Below are positions 25,936-33,908 of a DNA stretch of 64,000 bases, piece after piece. Under the pieces are notes generated by a model that searched no databases, was not told the origin of the DNA, and saw only the letters and a list, made by a program, of their open reading frames with translations. Every line of letters starts with the position of its first letter. Positions within the stretch are counted from its first letter, which is position 1. This stretch comes from Pseudomonas sp. Os17 (lineage in GTDB: Bacteria; Pseudomonadota; Gammaproteobacteria; Pseudomonadales; Pseudomonadaceae): contig NZ_AP014627.1 in assembly GCF_001547895.1 (NCBI RefSeq), forward strand, positions 4,529,501 through 4,593,500, read 5' to 3'. A program made the position numbers and the translations under genes.

Positions 25936-28326
25936 TTACTGACAGACCAGCGGGCCGATCAGCGGCACCTGCTGCTGTTGCAGATCCATGTCGAACTGCG
26001 CATGACAGCGCTGGCCATCGGCCAGGCCGACTTCCAGGCTGTTGTGTTGCGCAAGGTTCTCCAGATACACCAGCCCATCCCAGCCGACCACCGCCCGGGC
26101 CCCGCTCGGCTGGTGCGTCACGCTGCTCCCCAGAGGCAACTCCCGTTGCTGGGCATCCACCAGCACCACGCTGGCGGCGATCACCCGGGCCAGGGGAAAT
26201 TCCAGCAGATAGCCGCTGCCCCGGCGTACCGCCACCCGCTGCTCGACATTCGGACTCTGCACGTTGGCCGGCAGGTTCAGCGGATCGATCTCGTACTTGC
26301 CCCGGTAATAGGCGCTGCTCCAGGGCACCAGCAGGTGGCCGCTGGCGTCGGTCCGGCCCACCAACTGGTTTTCATAGCGCACCGGTATGTCCGGGTAGCC
26401 GCCGGTACTGACCACCACGAAGGCGTCGTCGATCTGGTTGGCGGCGAACACCTGACGGTCCATCCACACCAGCGAACCACTGGCATCGGCCCAGCGAGTC
26501 TCGGCTTCGCGGGTGCCGTAGACCCCGGCTTGCAGGCGCACCGACTGCAGGCGCCAGGTGGCATCCGCCTGCCGATAATCGGCGCCGTCGCCGGTGGCAT
26601 ACCCCAGGTTGTAACCAACACCGCCGTCAAGCGGCACCGAGCGACTGAAATTGACCCGCTGGCGGTTTTCCCCGGTCTTGCTGCGCTCGTTGCTCAGGCT
26701 CAGGCTGCCGTGCAGATCGAAGGGAATCACCAGTTGTGCCTGCATGGCCCACTGGCTGTCGCCGATTTCCCGGTTGGCCGACAGGTAGAAACTGCTGTTG
26801 TGCCACAGCGGTTTGCTCCAGGTCAGATTGAGCAAGCGGGTGCGGCTCGAATCGGCGGCCAGCACATCAAAATAACCGGCCCCCAGGCTGCCGTAACGCT
26901 CCAGATTGAGGCTCAGGGTCAGTTGCTCGCTGCGCTGGCTGAGGCGGGTGTAGGGGCTGTCGAGCAGACTCAGGTCGGCGTACTGGTCGCGACGCTGCAT
27001 GCGCTGGTAGGCCAGGCTGAAACGCTGGTTGTTGTACTGGTAGCCGAAGCTGAACTGCTGGCCGCCACTGCCGTCGAAGCGGCTCTGGCTGAGCGCGGTA
27101 TTGAGCACGCCGAACTGCCCCAGGCGCAGGTTGCCGCCCAATCCACCCAGCGTCAGGGAGTCCGCGGCTTCGGCATGGGCCTCAAGGGTCAGGCTGTCGC
27201 TCAGGCCATGGCGCAGGCTGCCGGAAGCGACGCCCGGGCCATAGCCGAAATCACGCAAGCTGTAGTCGCGACGCAGGTTGCCTGCGGCCAGCGAGAAATC
27301 CGTCAGGCCCTGGTGCAGCAAGGTGCTAGTGACGTAGAACGGCACCGTGGTCGACACCTGCCGTCCCAGGGCATCGGTGGTCACCACCACCGCCTCTCCC
27401 GCGCCGTTGATGAAGGGAATGTTGGTCAGGGTATAGGGACCGGGTTGCAACTCGCTGCTGCTGGCCTTGTAGCCGTTGATGAACAGGTCCAGCGAGGACG
27501 GCACCGCCGCTTCCCCGGCAAACTGCGGCAAGGGATAGGTCACCAGGTCCGGACGCACGGCAAAGTCCCGCGACAGCTGGACCCCGCCCAGGCGCACCGA
27601 ACTGCTCCAGGGCAAGGCGCTGCTCACCACATCACCCGCCTCGTAGGTCAGCAGGCGCTCCTCATCGGAAAAACGCCAAGTGGTGTCGTAGCGCCGATAG
27701 CCATTGTTCAGCGAAGCGCTCTCAACCCCGGACAGGGTCCGCCGGTACTGCCCGGTATTGGACAAGGTGCCCCAGGTGTCGAACAGCCGCACTTCGTTCC
27801 AGGCCGCCAGGTACGTGCCGCCGTCGTCGGTGTCATTGAGGTACAGGTCATAGTTGAGCAGTGCGCCGAAACTGCTCAGCGCCGGGGTGCGCGGATAGGC
27901 CTGGCGACTGCCGATGAACTGCTCCGGCAGCCAGTCCGGCGGCACATCCAGCAGCAAGCGCTGGCCCTGGCTGTCGTAATCGCTGTGCAGCTGCGGCAGG
28001 CTCTCCAGATCCACCTCGCTGCCCAGCCCCTGCGGCAGCTTGATCCCGGCCTCCTGCAGCGTCTGCAGCGGCATGAACAGTCGTCCGGCGCGCTGCTCCA
28101 CCGCCACCACCTTGCCCGTGTTCATCCGATTGATCACCAACTCCAGAAACAACTGCGCATCGGCCATCGACTCCAGGCTGCTGGGCGGCGGCGGTAACTC
28201 GCCGGCCTGGAGCGGACCACTCAGCATCACGCCCCACAGACCGGCCAGCAGCCCTTGCAAGCGCCAGAAACGACGAGCCGGATCCCGGCTCATGGCGGAT
28301 TCAAGTCCATCTATGGACATCTCCAT
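25936..28326 (-). CDS. csuD: Outer-membrane usher, CsuD-like
   Basis: An outer-membrane usher of up to 796 residues for an archaic (Csu-type) chaperone-usher pilus. The N-terminal region after the signal peptide (LLAGLWGVMLSGPLQAGE) carries the LFLELVINR module, followed by a barrel with a plug and C-terminal domains including the VAANQIDDAFVVVSTGGYPDIPVRYENQ-type segment near residue 630. The frame opens at ATG 28326, and an ATG at 28293 (MSRDPARR) gives a more typical signal peptide; the true start is uncertain. The chaperone gene ends 86 bases upstream. It assembles the SCPU pilins and the tip adhesin. Confidence 0.87.
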   Translation of the reverse strand: MEMSIDGLESAMSRDPARRFWRLQGLLAGLWGVMLSGPLQAGELPPPPSSLESMADAQLFLELVINRMNTGKVVAVEQRAGRLFMPLQTLQEAGIKLPQGLGSEVDLESLPQLHSDYDSQGQRLLLDVPPDWLPEQFIGSRQAYPRTPALSSFGALLNYDLYLNDTDDGGTYLAAWNEVRLFDTWGTLSNTGQYRRTLSGVESASLNNGYRRYDTTWRFSDEERLLTYEAGDVVSSALPWSSSVRLGGVQLSRDFAVRPDLVTYPLPQFAGEAAVPSSLDLFINGYKASSSELQPGPYTLTNIPFINGAGEAVVVTTDALGRQVSTTVPFYVTSTLLHQGLTDFSLAAGNLRRDYSLRDFGYGPGVASGSLRHGLSDSLTLEAHAEAADSLTLGGLGGNLRLGQFGVLNTALSQSRFDGSGGQQFSFGYQYNNQRFSLAYQRMQRRDQYADLSLLDSPYTRLSQRSEQLTLSLNLERYGSLGAGYFDVLAADSSRTRLLNLTWSKPLWHNSSFYLSANREIGDSQWAMQAQLVIPFDLHGSLSLSNERSKTGENRQRVNFSRSVPLDGGVGYNLGYATGDGADYRQADATWRLQSVRLQAGVYGTREAETRWADASGSLVWMDRQVFAANQIDDAFVVVSTGGYPDIPVRYENQLVGRTDASGHLLVPWSSAYYRGKYEIDPLNLPANVQSPNVEQRVAVRRGSGYLLEFPLARVIAASVVLVDAQQRELPLGSSVTHQPSGARAVVGWDGLVYLENLAQHNSLEVGLADGQRCHAQFDMDLQQQQVPLIGPLVCQ

Positions 28327-28412
28327 CCCAAGGCGAATGCGCCATCGCGCTCACAGCCGTGCGTAGCTCTGCCCGATCGCCCTCTTGCCGAGCGCCACGC
28401 CGCGGCTGTGGA

Positions 28413-29204
28413 TCAGCGAGCAGGCGCCAGAGCCTGTACCTGCGACGCACCGTTGATCCGCAGCTGCAGGGTCGCGTCGGCCGCCAGGGGCTCCGTCAGC
28501 GGCCAGCGCATCACCGCGCCGGGCAAGACATAGCCCAGCAGGCCCGGCGCCAGCGGCCGGGTCTGTGTCCCCTGTCTGAACCCGACATCGGTCAGGCGCG
28601 CATGCACCGCGCCCTGATTGCGCAATTCGAGGAACGTCTTGCCGTCCACCGCCACCTTGCGCCAGCTCAGGTCGGGTACGCCGGCGCCCTTGGGATCGCG
28701 CTGGCGGGTGGTGTCTTCCTTGCTCCAGAGTCCTGCGCCATAGGCGAACAGCGGCACCGAGTAGCGCATCTGGAAACGAATCGCCGCAGCGCTCTTGGCA
28801 CCGTCCTGGGGGGTGATGGGTTGGGCCGAGGGAATCTCGTCGATGATGATCCGGTACGCCAGCTCCTGCCCCGGCGGTACGTCGCGGGTGCGGGTCAGGC
28901 GCACCAGTTGCTTCTGCCCGGGCTCGATCTTCGCCAGCGGCGGGCTGCCGATGACCTCGCGCTGATTCTGGTACTGATCGGCAAAGCCGCTCTGACTCCA
29001 GGCAAAGACCCGGATCTGCAGGTTGGCAGTCTCGGTGCCGCGGTTTTCCAGCCATAGGGCGCTGGCCTGCTGATCCGCCTCCAGCACCGGATCGATCGGC
29101 CAGATCAGCACCGAGCTGGCGGCCTGTACCGCGGGCACACCGGACAGCAGCCCGGCCAGTGTCAAGTAACGGGTGGCCTGCAGGCCCCGCAAAAGTAAAT
29201 GCAT
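28413..29204 (-). CDS. csuC: Periplasmic pilus chaperone, CsuC-like
   Basis: A 263-residue PapD-type chaperone. A signal peptide (MHLLLRGLQATRYL then the LLSGVPAVQA cleavage region) is followed by two immunoglobulin-like domains. The first has the WLENRGTETANLQIRVFAW strand and the RLTRTRDVPPGQELAYRIIIDEIP edge region, and the second begins near RYSVPLFAYG. It donates a strand to each pilin before it reaches the usher. Start at 29204 has AGGAG 7 bases upstream. Longer in-frame reading upstream has no start support and overlaps the pilin region. Confidence 0.88.
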   Translation of the reverse strand: MHLLLRGLQATRYLTLAGLLSGVPAVQAASSVLIWPIDPVLEADQQASALWLENRGTETANLQIRVFAWSQSGFADQYQNQREVIGSPPLAKIEPGQKQLVRLTRTRDVPPGQELAYRIIIDEIPSAQPITPQDGAKSAAAIRFQMRYSVPLFAYGAGLWSKEDTTRQRDPKGAGVPDLSWRKVAVDGKTFLELRNQGAVHARLTDVGFRQGTQTRPLAPGLLGYVLPGAVMRWPLTEPLAADATLQLRINGASQVQALAPAR

Positions 29205-29250
29205 ACTGCTACTCCTTGTCCGCCTGCCGGCTGATGGTCGATTCGCCCCT

Positions 29251-29751
29251 TCACCACGACAGCTGCACCTGCAGCACGTCGCTGTACGTCCCCCCAGGCT
29301 GATTGCCCGGCAACTGCACCTGCCCGTAGATAGGCAGGCTGATGTTATTGGCATCGCTATACGCCACGGCCACGCTCTGGCCGATCCCCAGGCTCTGGCT
29401 GTACCCCGCATCGCGGAACAGCTCATAGGCGACCAGGGAACTGCCGCTGCTGATCCGCATGTGCCGCCCGCTGCTGTTGTACTGGCCGCCGTCCACCGTC
29501 ATGTTCAGGGTCACCCCCGGGGTGCACTGCAACTGCACGCCAGCGCTCAGCGCCACCCTGACCGTGCTAGTGGACAACGCCGACTGGCTGCCGAACGCCA
29601 GACTGCCGTAGTTGCTGACACCACCCACCACCAGGCAGCCGGCGGTGATGGTGGCGCTGACCTGGAAGCTCTGGCTGGTGGCGGCACTGGTCCACACCGG
29701 CCAGGCACCGGCACAGATCAGGGCCAGCAGCGCACATCCGGGGCGGGCCAT
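29251..29751 (-). CDS. SCPU-domain pilin, CsuB-like
   Basis: A 166-residue pilin of the spore coat protein U family. A signal peptide (LLALICAGAWPVWTSAA) is followed by one SCPU domain: SFQVSATITAGCLVV, NYGSLAFGS, MTVDGGQYNSSGRHM, LVAYELFRD and the C-terminal GGTYSDVLQVQLSW. Two Cys fit the intradomain disulfide. It comes directly before the chaperone and after the major pilin gene by 4 bases, the position of csuB in Acinetobacter operons. Secreted and polymerised or a minor subunit. Confidence 0.82.
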   Translation of the reverse strand: MARPGCALLALICAGAWPVWTSAATSQSFQVSATITAGCLVVGGVSNYGSLAFGSQSALSTSTVRVALSAGVQLQCTPGVTLNMTVDGGQYNSSGRHMRISSGSSLVAYELFRDAGYSQSLGIGQSVAVAYSDANNISLPIYGQVQLPGNQPGGTYSDVLQVQLSW

Positions 29752-29755
29752 GGCA

Positions 29756-30292
29756 TCAGAAGGTCAGTTGCACGGACACCGTATCGGTGTAGGTGCCGGC
29801 CGGCAGCCCGGCCTTGCCCACTGCCTGGCCGTAGAGGTTGACGGTCTGCGCCACCCCGGTGCTCGGTGCCAGGTTGATCACCCCATTGATCGCCACGATC
29901 TGCGAGTGCCCGGAGTCGGTGTACAGGTCGTAAGGCACGTAGTTGGCCACGCCGTCGAACAGCGCCCGGGTGCCGCCGCTGGACTTGCCGTCATTGCTGC
30001 CGCCCTGGATGGTCAGGCTCGGGGTGGTGCCGCTGGAGCAGAGAATCGACAGCGCCCCGCCACCCCCGCCCAGCACCTGGCCGGTGGCCGTGGTGAACAG
30101 GCTGTTGGTGGTGCCGAAGTTCAAGGCGCCGAAGTTCAGGCCGGTGCTGCCGCCGACGCCGTTGACCTGGCAGCTGCTGGTGAGGATCAGGGTCGAGCTG
30201 ATCTGCCCGGTGACCGTGGTGGCGGCGTTGACCGTTGAGGCCATGACCAGCCCCAGCAAGGGCCAGCCGATTCTCGATACAAGCGCGTGCAT
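29756..30292 (-). CDS. SCPU-domain pilin, CsuA/B-like (probable major subunit)
   Basis: A 178-residue SCPU pilin with signal peptide (PLLGLVMASTVNA). The domain shows LILTSSCQVNG, the FGALNFGTT motif, TIQGGSNDGKSSGG and the terminal LPAGTYTDTVSVQLTF. Its regular length, glycine-rich loops and clean SCPU pattern make it the likeliest major rod subunit among the four, but this is an inference; nothing in the sequence proves it. Spacing to the next gene is 4 bases. Confidence 0.8.
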   Translation of the reverse strand: MHALVSRIGWPLLGLVMASTVNAATTVTGQISSTLILTSSCQVNGVGGSTGLNFGALNFGTTNSLFTTATGQVLGGGGGALSILCSSGTTPSLTIQGGSNDGKSSGGTRALFDGVANYVPYDLYTDSGHSQIVAINGVINLAPSTGVAQTVNLYGQAVGKAGLPAGTYTDTVSVQLTF

Positions 30293-30311
30293 GATGTACG
30301 TCCTCTCATGG

Positions 30312-30860
30312 TTACCAATCCAGCGTGATGGTCAGGGTGTCGGTGTAGACCCCTGCCGGAACCGCGCGGGTATTCGCGACCACCGAGCCGAACACCGGAA
30401 TGGGAATCCGCCTGCCGCTGCTCACTGCGAAATTGCGCTGCTGACCGATGCTGTAGCTGTCGCTACCGGATGCATCGACGAACAATCGATAGGGAATGGT
30501 CTGGCGCCCGTTGCTCAAGCGCCGGGTCGTGCCGTCGCCATTGAGGCCGCCATTGATGGTCACGGTGAACCCGGTGACCGAGGGATTGCAGGCCACCTGC
30601 AAGCGGCCTTCGGCGCTGTCGGTCAGGCTGGCCTTGATCGGGTTGACCCAGGTCGGACCTTGCCGGCCGAAATCGAGCAGACCCAGGTCGCTGACAGGCG
30701 CGGCAACGGGATCGCTGCCGGCACTGCTCACCTGGCAACTGGCCAGGATCACCAGGCGCGCCTGAATCTGTCCGCTGATCGCCGCCTGGGCGTCATCGGC
30801 CAGCAGGCACAGCGAACCCAAGGCGATGATCGTCCAGTTCCTGCCCTTCATTGCTGCCAT
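30312..30860 (-). CDS. SCPU-domain pilin
   Basis: A pilin of about 182 residues. Starting at MAAMKGRN the signal peptide (WTIIALGSLCLLADDAQA) is followed by one SCPU domain with SGQIQARLVILASCQV, LGLLDFGRQGPTW, TINGGLNGDGTTRRL, IPYRLFVD and VPAGVYTDTLTITLDW. An in-frame ATG at 30896 is also open but lengthens the n-region. It is the second gene of the pilus operon. Its role (minor subunit or adaptor) is not known. Confidence 0.8.
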   Translation of the reverse strand: MAAMKGRNWTIIALGSLCLLADDAQAAISGQIQARLVILASCQVSSAGSDPVAAPVSDLGLLDFGRQGPTWVNPIKASLTDSAEGRLQVACNPSVTGFTVTINGGLNGDGTTRRLSNGRQTIPYRLFVDASGSDSYSIGQQRNFAVSSGRRIPIPVFGSVVANTRAVPAGVYTDTLTITLDW

Positions 30861-30956
30861 CCCGGTTCCATCAGGACTCCCACCTGAGCCGTCCATCGTC
30901 GACGGCTTTCCCTGTTCTGCCCGGGATCCCCCGCAGCAGTCGTCATGGCCCTGCCT

Positions 30957-31508
30957 TCACCAGCTCAGGGTCACCTTCAATAGATCGGAATAGCCTCCGG
31001 CCCGGGGTATCTCGGCCAGGGGCTCGATGCGCCCGTAGAGGGGCAGATCCACGCTGCCGGAATCCGGCACGCGGCCGCTGACCGGGACATTCACCGGCAA
31101 GGGTATGCGCCGGGCCGGGTCCTGGTACAGACGATAAGGAATGGGTTTGCCCGGCCAGCGGTTGCTGGCCAGATAACGCACGTCGCCGATGCCGCCATGC
31201 AGGCCGCCATCGACGCGCAGTTGATAGGGCGTATCGGGATTGCACTCCAGCCGCGGTCGGCGGCCACTGGGCAGCGCAGCGGTCAAGGGCCCCGCGGCGT
31301 CATCCAAACGCGCGCTGCTGCCGAAATCCAGGGTGCCGAGCTGTTCGATACCGGCCTCGCGCTGTTGCCCCAGCAACTGGCAGCCACGCAGCACATCAAC
31401 CCGGACCTGCACCTGCAGTTCCGCGGCCCCTGCCGTCGCGCAGAGCAACGCGCTCATGACTGCCATCCCCTGGTATCCATTCAAGGCCTCAATCCTTGTG
31501 AGAAGCAT
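30957..31508 (-). CDS. SCPU-domain pilin, first gene of the pilus operon
   Basis: A single SCPU-domain protein of about 183 residues (start options: TTG 31517, ATG 31508, ATG 31466). A short hydrophobic signal (VMSALLCATAGAAEL) precedes VDVLRGCQLLGQQ, QLGTLDFGSSARLDD, LRVDGGLHGGIGD, the YRLYQDPARRIPLP segment and GGYSDLLKVTLSW. It is the most divergent of the four pilins. As the first gene it would be transcribed from the gap at 31518-31697. Start choice is uncertain. Confidence 0.75.
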   Translation of the reverse strand: MLLTRIEALNGYQGMAVMSALLCATAGAAELQVQVRVDVLRGCQLLGQQREAGIEQLGTLDFGSSARLDDAAGPLTAALPSGRRPRLECNPDTPYQLRVDGGLHGGIGDVRYLASNRWPGKPIPYRLYQDPARRIPLPVNVPVSGRVPDSGSVDLPLYGRIEPLAEIPRAGGYSDLLKVTLSW

Positions 31509-31517
31509 TTGCTGCAA

Positions 31518-31697
31518 TCAGGTTAGCAAGCAGCAGGGAAACCGCCAGTTTGCGTATTAATTGGCCGGACTCCGGTCCATCCGCCCCTCGCATCCAAGCG
31601 ATGCTCTTTAGAGATCGCTGGTCGACAGGTTTCCTATTGGTTAAATTGTCGCGCCGCTTTTAAGGTGAGCGGCCCGGAATCATCGAGGTAACCGCTC
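31518..31697. promoter_or_regulatory. Divergent region between the pilus operon and zapE
   Basis: This 180-base region must hold the promoters of the pilus operon (leftward) and zapE (rightward). AT-rich stretches such as TATTGGTTAAATTG near 31634 stand out, but no regulator site is clear. No gene is seen. Confidence 0.5.
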
Positions 31698-32816
31698 TTG
31701 GCCGCTCTACCGCCAAAACCTGCATCGACCCGCTCTCCCTGGCGTCGCCTGTTCGCCAGGCCCGCGCACCGTCAGAGCGCTGCCGGTGCGGTCATCCGCG
31801 ACTACTTTCGCCACAGGGCCCAGGACCTGGGCTACACCCTGAGCCACAGCCAGCTGCGGGTGATCGACTGCATGGCCCAGCAGGCCGAAGGCCTGGCGCA
31901 CTCCCCCGGCAAGGCCCAGAGCCTGTACCTGTACGGCGCCGTCGGCCGAGGCAAGAGCTGGCTGCTGGACGGCTTCTTCCGCGCCCTGCCCATCGCGGAA
32001 AAACAGCGCCTGCACTTCCATGACTTCTTCGCTCAACTGCACCAGGGCATGTTCCGCCACCAGCAACAGGCCGATGCCCTGGAGACCACCCTGGACGAGC
32101 TGCTCAACGAGTGCCGGGTGCTGTGTTTCGATGAGTTCCATGTCCACGACATCGGCGACGCCATGCTCATCACCCGGCTGTTCAAGGCCTTGTTCAAACG
32201 CGGCATCACCCTGCTGGTCACGTCCAACTACGCGCCCGAAGGCCTGCTGCCCAATCCGCTGTACCACGCCCGTTTCAAGCCGGTGATCGAGCTGATCCAG
32301 CAGCGCATGCACGTCATGGAAGTCGGCGGCCCCCACGACTACCGCAGCCAGGCCAGGACCCACGAGCAGCAGGTCTTCACCCAGGGATGCTATGTGTGGC
32401 CCGGCACCCCGGCCCAGCGCCAGGCCCTGGATCTGCCGGAACGCCACGCCCCGGCGCAGCCACTGAGCGTGGGCGCGCGACAATTGACCGTGCGCCAGAT
32501 CCAGCAGCGCAGCATCCGTTTTGAATTCAACGATCTGTGCGAACAGCCCACGGCCGTCATGGACTACCTGGAACTGAGCCGCCGCTTCGATACCTGGATC
32601 ATCGACGAACTGCCCGAGCTGGGAGAATGCTCGATCGCCGCCCAGCAGCGCTTCATCAACCTGATCGACGTGCTCTACGACCAGGACAAACGCCTGCTGC
32701 TGATCGGCCAGCGCCCCCTGCGCGACAGTCTGGGCGGCCACGCCATCGACCTGGCCCGCACCCGCAGCCGTCTCGGGCAACTGCGGGAAATCGGTCCCGA
32801 ACATGCACTGGGCTGA
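31698..32816 (+). CDS. zapE: ZapE/AFG1-family cell division ATPase
   Basis: A 372-residue AAA-like ATPase of the AFG1/ZapE family, which associates with the Z-ring in E. coli. The Walker A is GAVGRGKS at residues 80-87, where most members have a Pro in place of this Ala; Walker B is VLCFDEFHVHDIGDAML; VTSNYAPEGLLPNPLYHARF is the family sensor region. Start is TTG at 31698, preceded by GAGGTAACC; the next in-frame Met lies far inside the ATPase domain, so TTG is needed. It is read toward the uncharacterised pair. Confidence 0.85.
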   Translation: MAALPPKPASTRSPWRRLFARPAHRQSAAGAVIRDYFRHRAQDLGYTLSHSQLRVIDCMAQQAEGLAHSPGKAQSLYLYGAVGRGKSWLLDGFFRALPIAEKQRLHFHDFFAQLHQGMFRHQQQADALETTLDELLNECRVLCFDEFHVHDIGDAMLITRLFKALFKRGITLLVTSNYAPEGLLPNPLYHARFKPVIELIQQRMHVMEVGGPHDYRSQARTHEQQVFTQGCYVWPGTPAQRQALDLPERHAPAQPLSVGARQLTVRQIQQRSIRFEFNDLCEQPTAVMDYLELSRRFDTWIIDELPELGECSIAAQQRFINLIDVLYDQDKRLLLIGQRPLRDSLGGHAIDLARTRSRLGQLREIGPEHALG

Positions 32817-32838
32817 ACCGCCACCGATAGGTAGGAAA

Positions 32839-33450
32839 ATGTTGCCCATCACCTTTTTCGCGCTCTTAGAGCGGCACCTGAACGACTCAACGCTCGAACA
32901 TCCGCCGTTGTTCGGCCTGGAGGCGTTCTCTGCCGACGAGCTCGCGGCAAAGGGCTATGAACTGATCGGCGATCCGGCGGACTTTCACTTCTACGAAAAA
33001 AGCCATACGACGGTTTACCACCGACGGGCGCAGGAAGTGATCCTCAAGTGCTACTTCTTCAACCAGCAACGGCTGGGCAGCGGCTTCAGCATTGTTCGCG
33101 GCGTGCGCCTTGGCTCCTTGCTCAGGCACTGCAAACGTCTGGAGCAACAAGGCAAGGGCATCCGCCCGAACCTGGCCTGGTATTTCTCGGACGACAAGCA
33201 AGAAGGCGCCGTGATCCTCAATGACCGGCATGTCATGCGTTTCAACCAATGGAGCCACAAGGGCGCCTATCAGGTGGCAACCCTGGAGAGCGACTTCGAC
33301 TCCGGCAACCCGCTGGGCCGGGCCGCCACGCGTTCGGTCAAGCACACCTTTGAGCACCACAGCCTGGAGTCGATGCGCAAAGAGGCCCGCAACGCCAGGC
33401 AACCGGGTGCATTTCGCAGGCTGCTCGGAGCGATTCACAATGGCATTTGA
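32839..33450 (+). CDS. Uncharacterised protein, first of a two-gene pair
   Basis: A 203-residue protein of unknown family. It has no signal peptide or membrane helix. Notable features are AELIGD/YELIGDPADFHFYEKSHTTVYHRR (only the first part being distinctive), and later a basic, aromatic-rich stretch around FNQQRLGSGFSIVRGV and a C-terminal KEARNARQPGAFRRLLGA. Start at 32839 follows TAGGAAA. Its stop overlaps the next gene by 11 bases, so the two are translationally linked. Nothing recognised; a toxin-immunity or other paired function is possible but only by arrangement. Confidence 0.55.
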   Translation: MLPITFFALLERHLNDSTLEHPPLFGLEAFSADELAAKGYELIGDPADFHFYEKSHTTVYHRRAQEVILKCYFFNQQRLGSGFSIVRGVRLGSLLRHCKRLEQQGKGIRPNLAWYFSDDKQEGAVILNDRHVMRFNQWSHKGAYQVATLESDFDSGNPLGRAATRSVKHTFEHHSLESMRKEARNARQPGAFRRLLGAIHNGI

Positions 33451-33811
33451 TCGCGATGAGCTCTATCGACTGGCTGCTGGTCTTTTGCGGGCCCTGCAGG
33501 ATGGAGACCCGGCAGGGTTGTCGGCGTTTGGTGTCAGCCGGGCCATGTATGAGGAGATCACCGAAGAGCTGGAACACTCGGGGGAACAGCTTGCGCACCT
33601 GTCGGTGCCTCCTTGTGAGATCGCCGGCCAAGCGGACCGCACCGGCAGGGTTGCACTGGACATTTACCCGCTGCATACCGATCCGCACACCCTGAGAATG
33701 GCCTGCCAGCTGTGGTCCAAAGGCCAGAAGACCGAGCTCACGCTGATTGCCGACTACCGGGAACAACAGCGGCAGGTCGCCCTGACCTTCAGGCTGCTGG
33801 AAACCCAGTAA
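33440..33811 (+). CDS. Uncharacterised protein, second of a two-gene pair
   Basis: A 123-residue acidic soluble protein beginning MAFDRDELYRLAAGLLRAL. It overlaps the upstream gene by 11 bases. The N-terminal half is helical (RAMYEEITEELEHSGEQL), the C-terminal half strand-rich (VALDIYPLHTDPHTLRM, ELTLIADY). I do not recognise a domain. Small, acidic, paired and co-translated, it has the outward look of a partner or immunity protein for the preceding gene product, which remains untested. Confidence 0.55.
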   Translation: MAFDRDELYRLAAGLLRALQDGDPAGLSAFGVSRAMYEEITEELEHSGEQLAHLSVPPCEIAGQADRTGRVALDIYPLHTDPHTLRMACQLWSKGQKTELTLIADYREQQRQVALTFRLLETQ

Positions 33812-33908
33812 CCCTCGCCCCAGGACAACCCACCGCCCAGGCAGCAAAACCGGCCGATCTGCTTTATCCTCCCCGCCCTTGTCCTTCATTCGAGTGTTGA
33901 CGCTGTTC

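Noticed and set aside
28205..29201. Plus-strand frames antisense to the pilus chaperone and usher
   Set aside because: Opposite to genes with signal peptides and clear domain patterns; no independent support.
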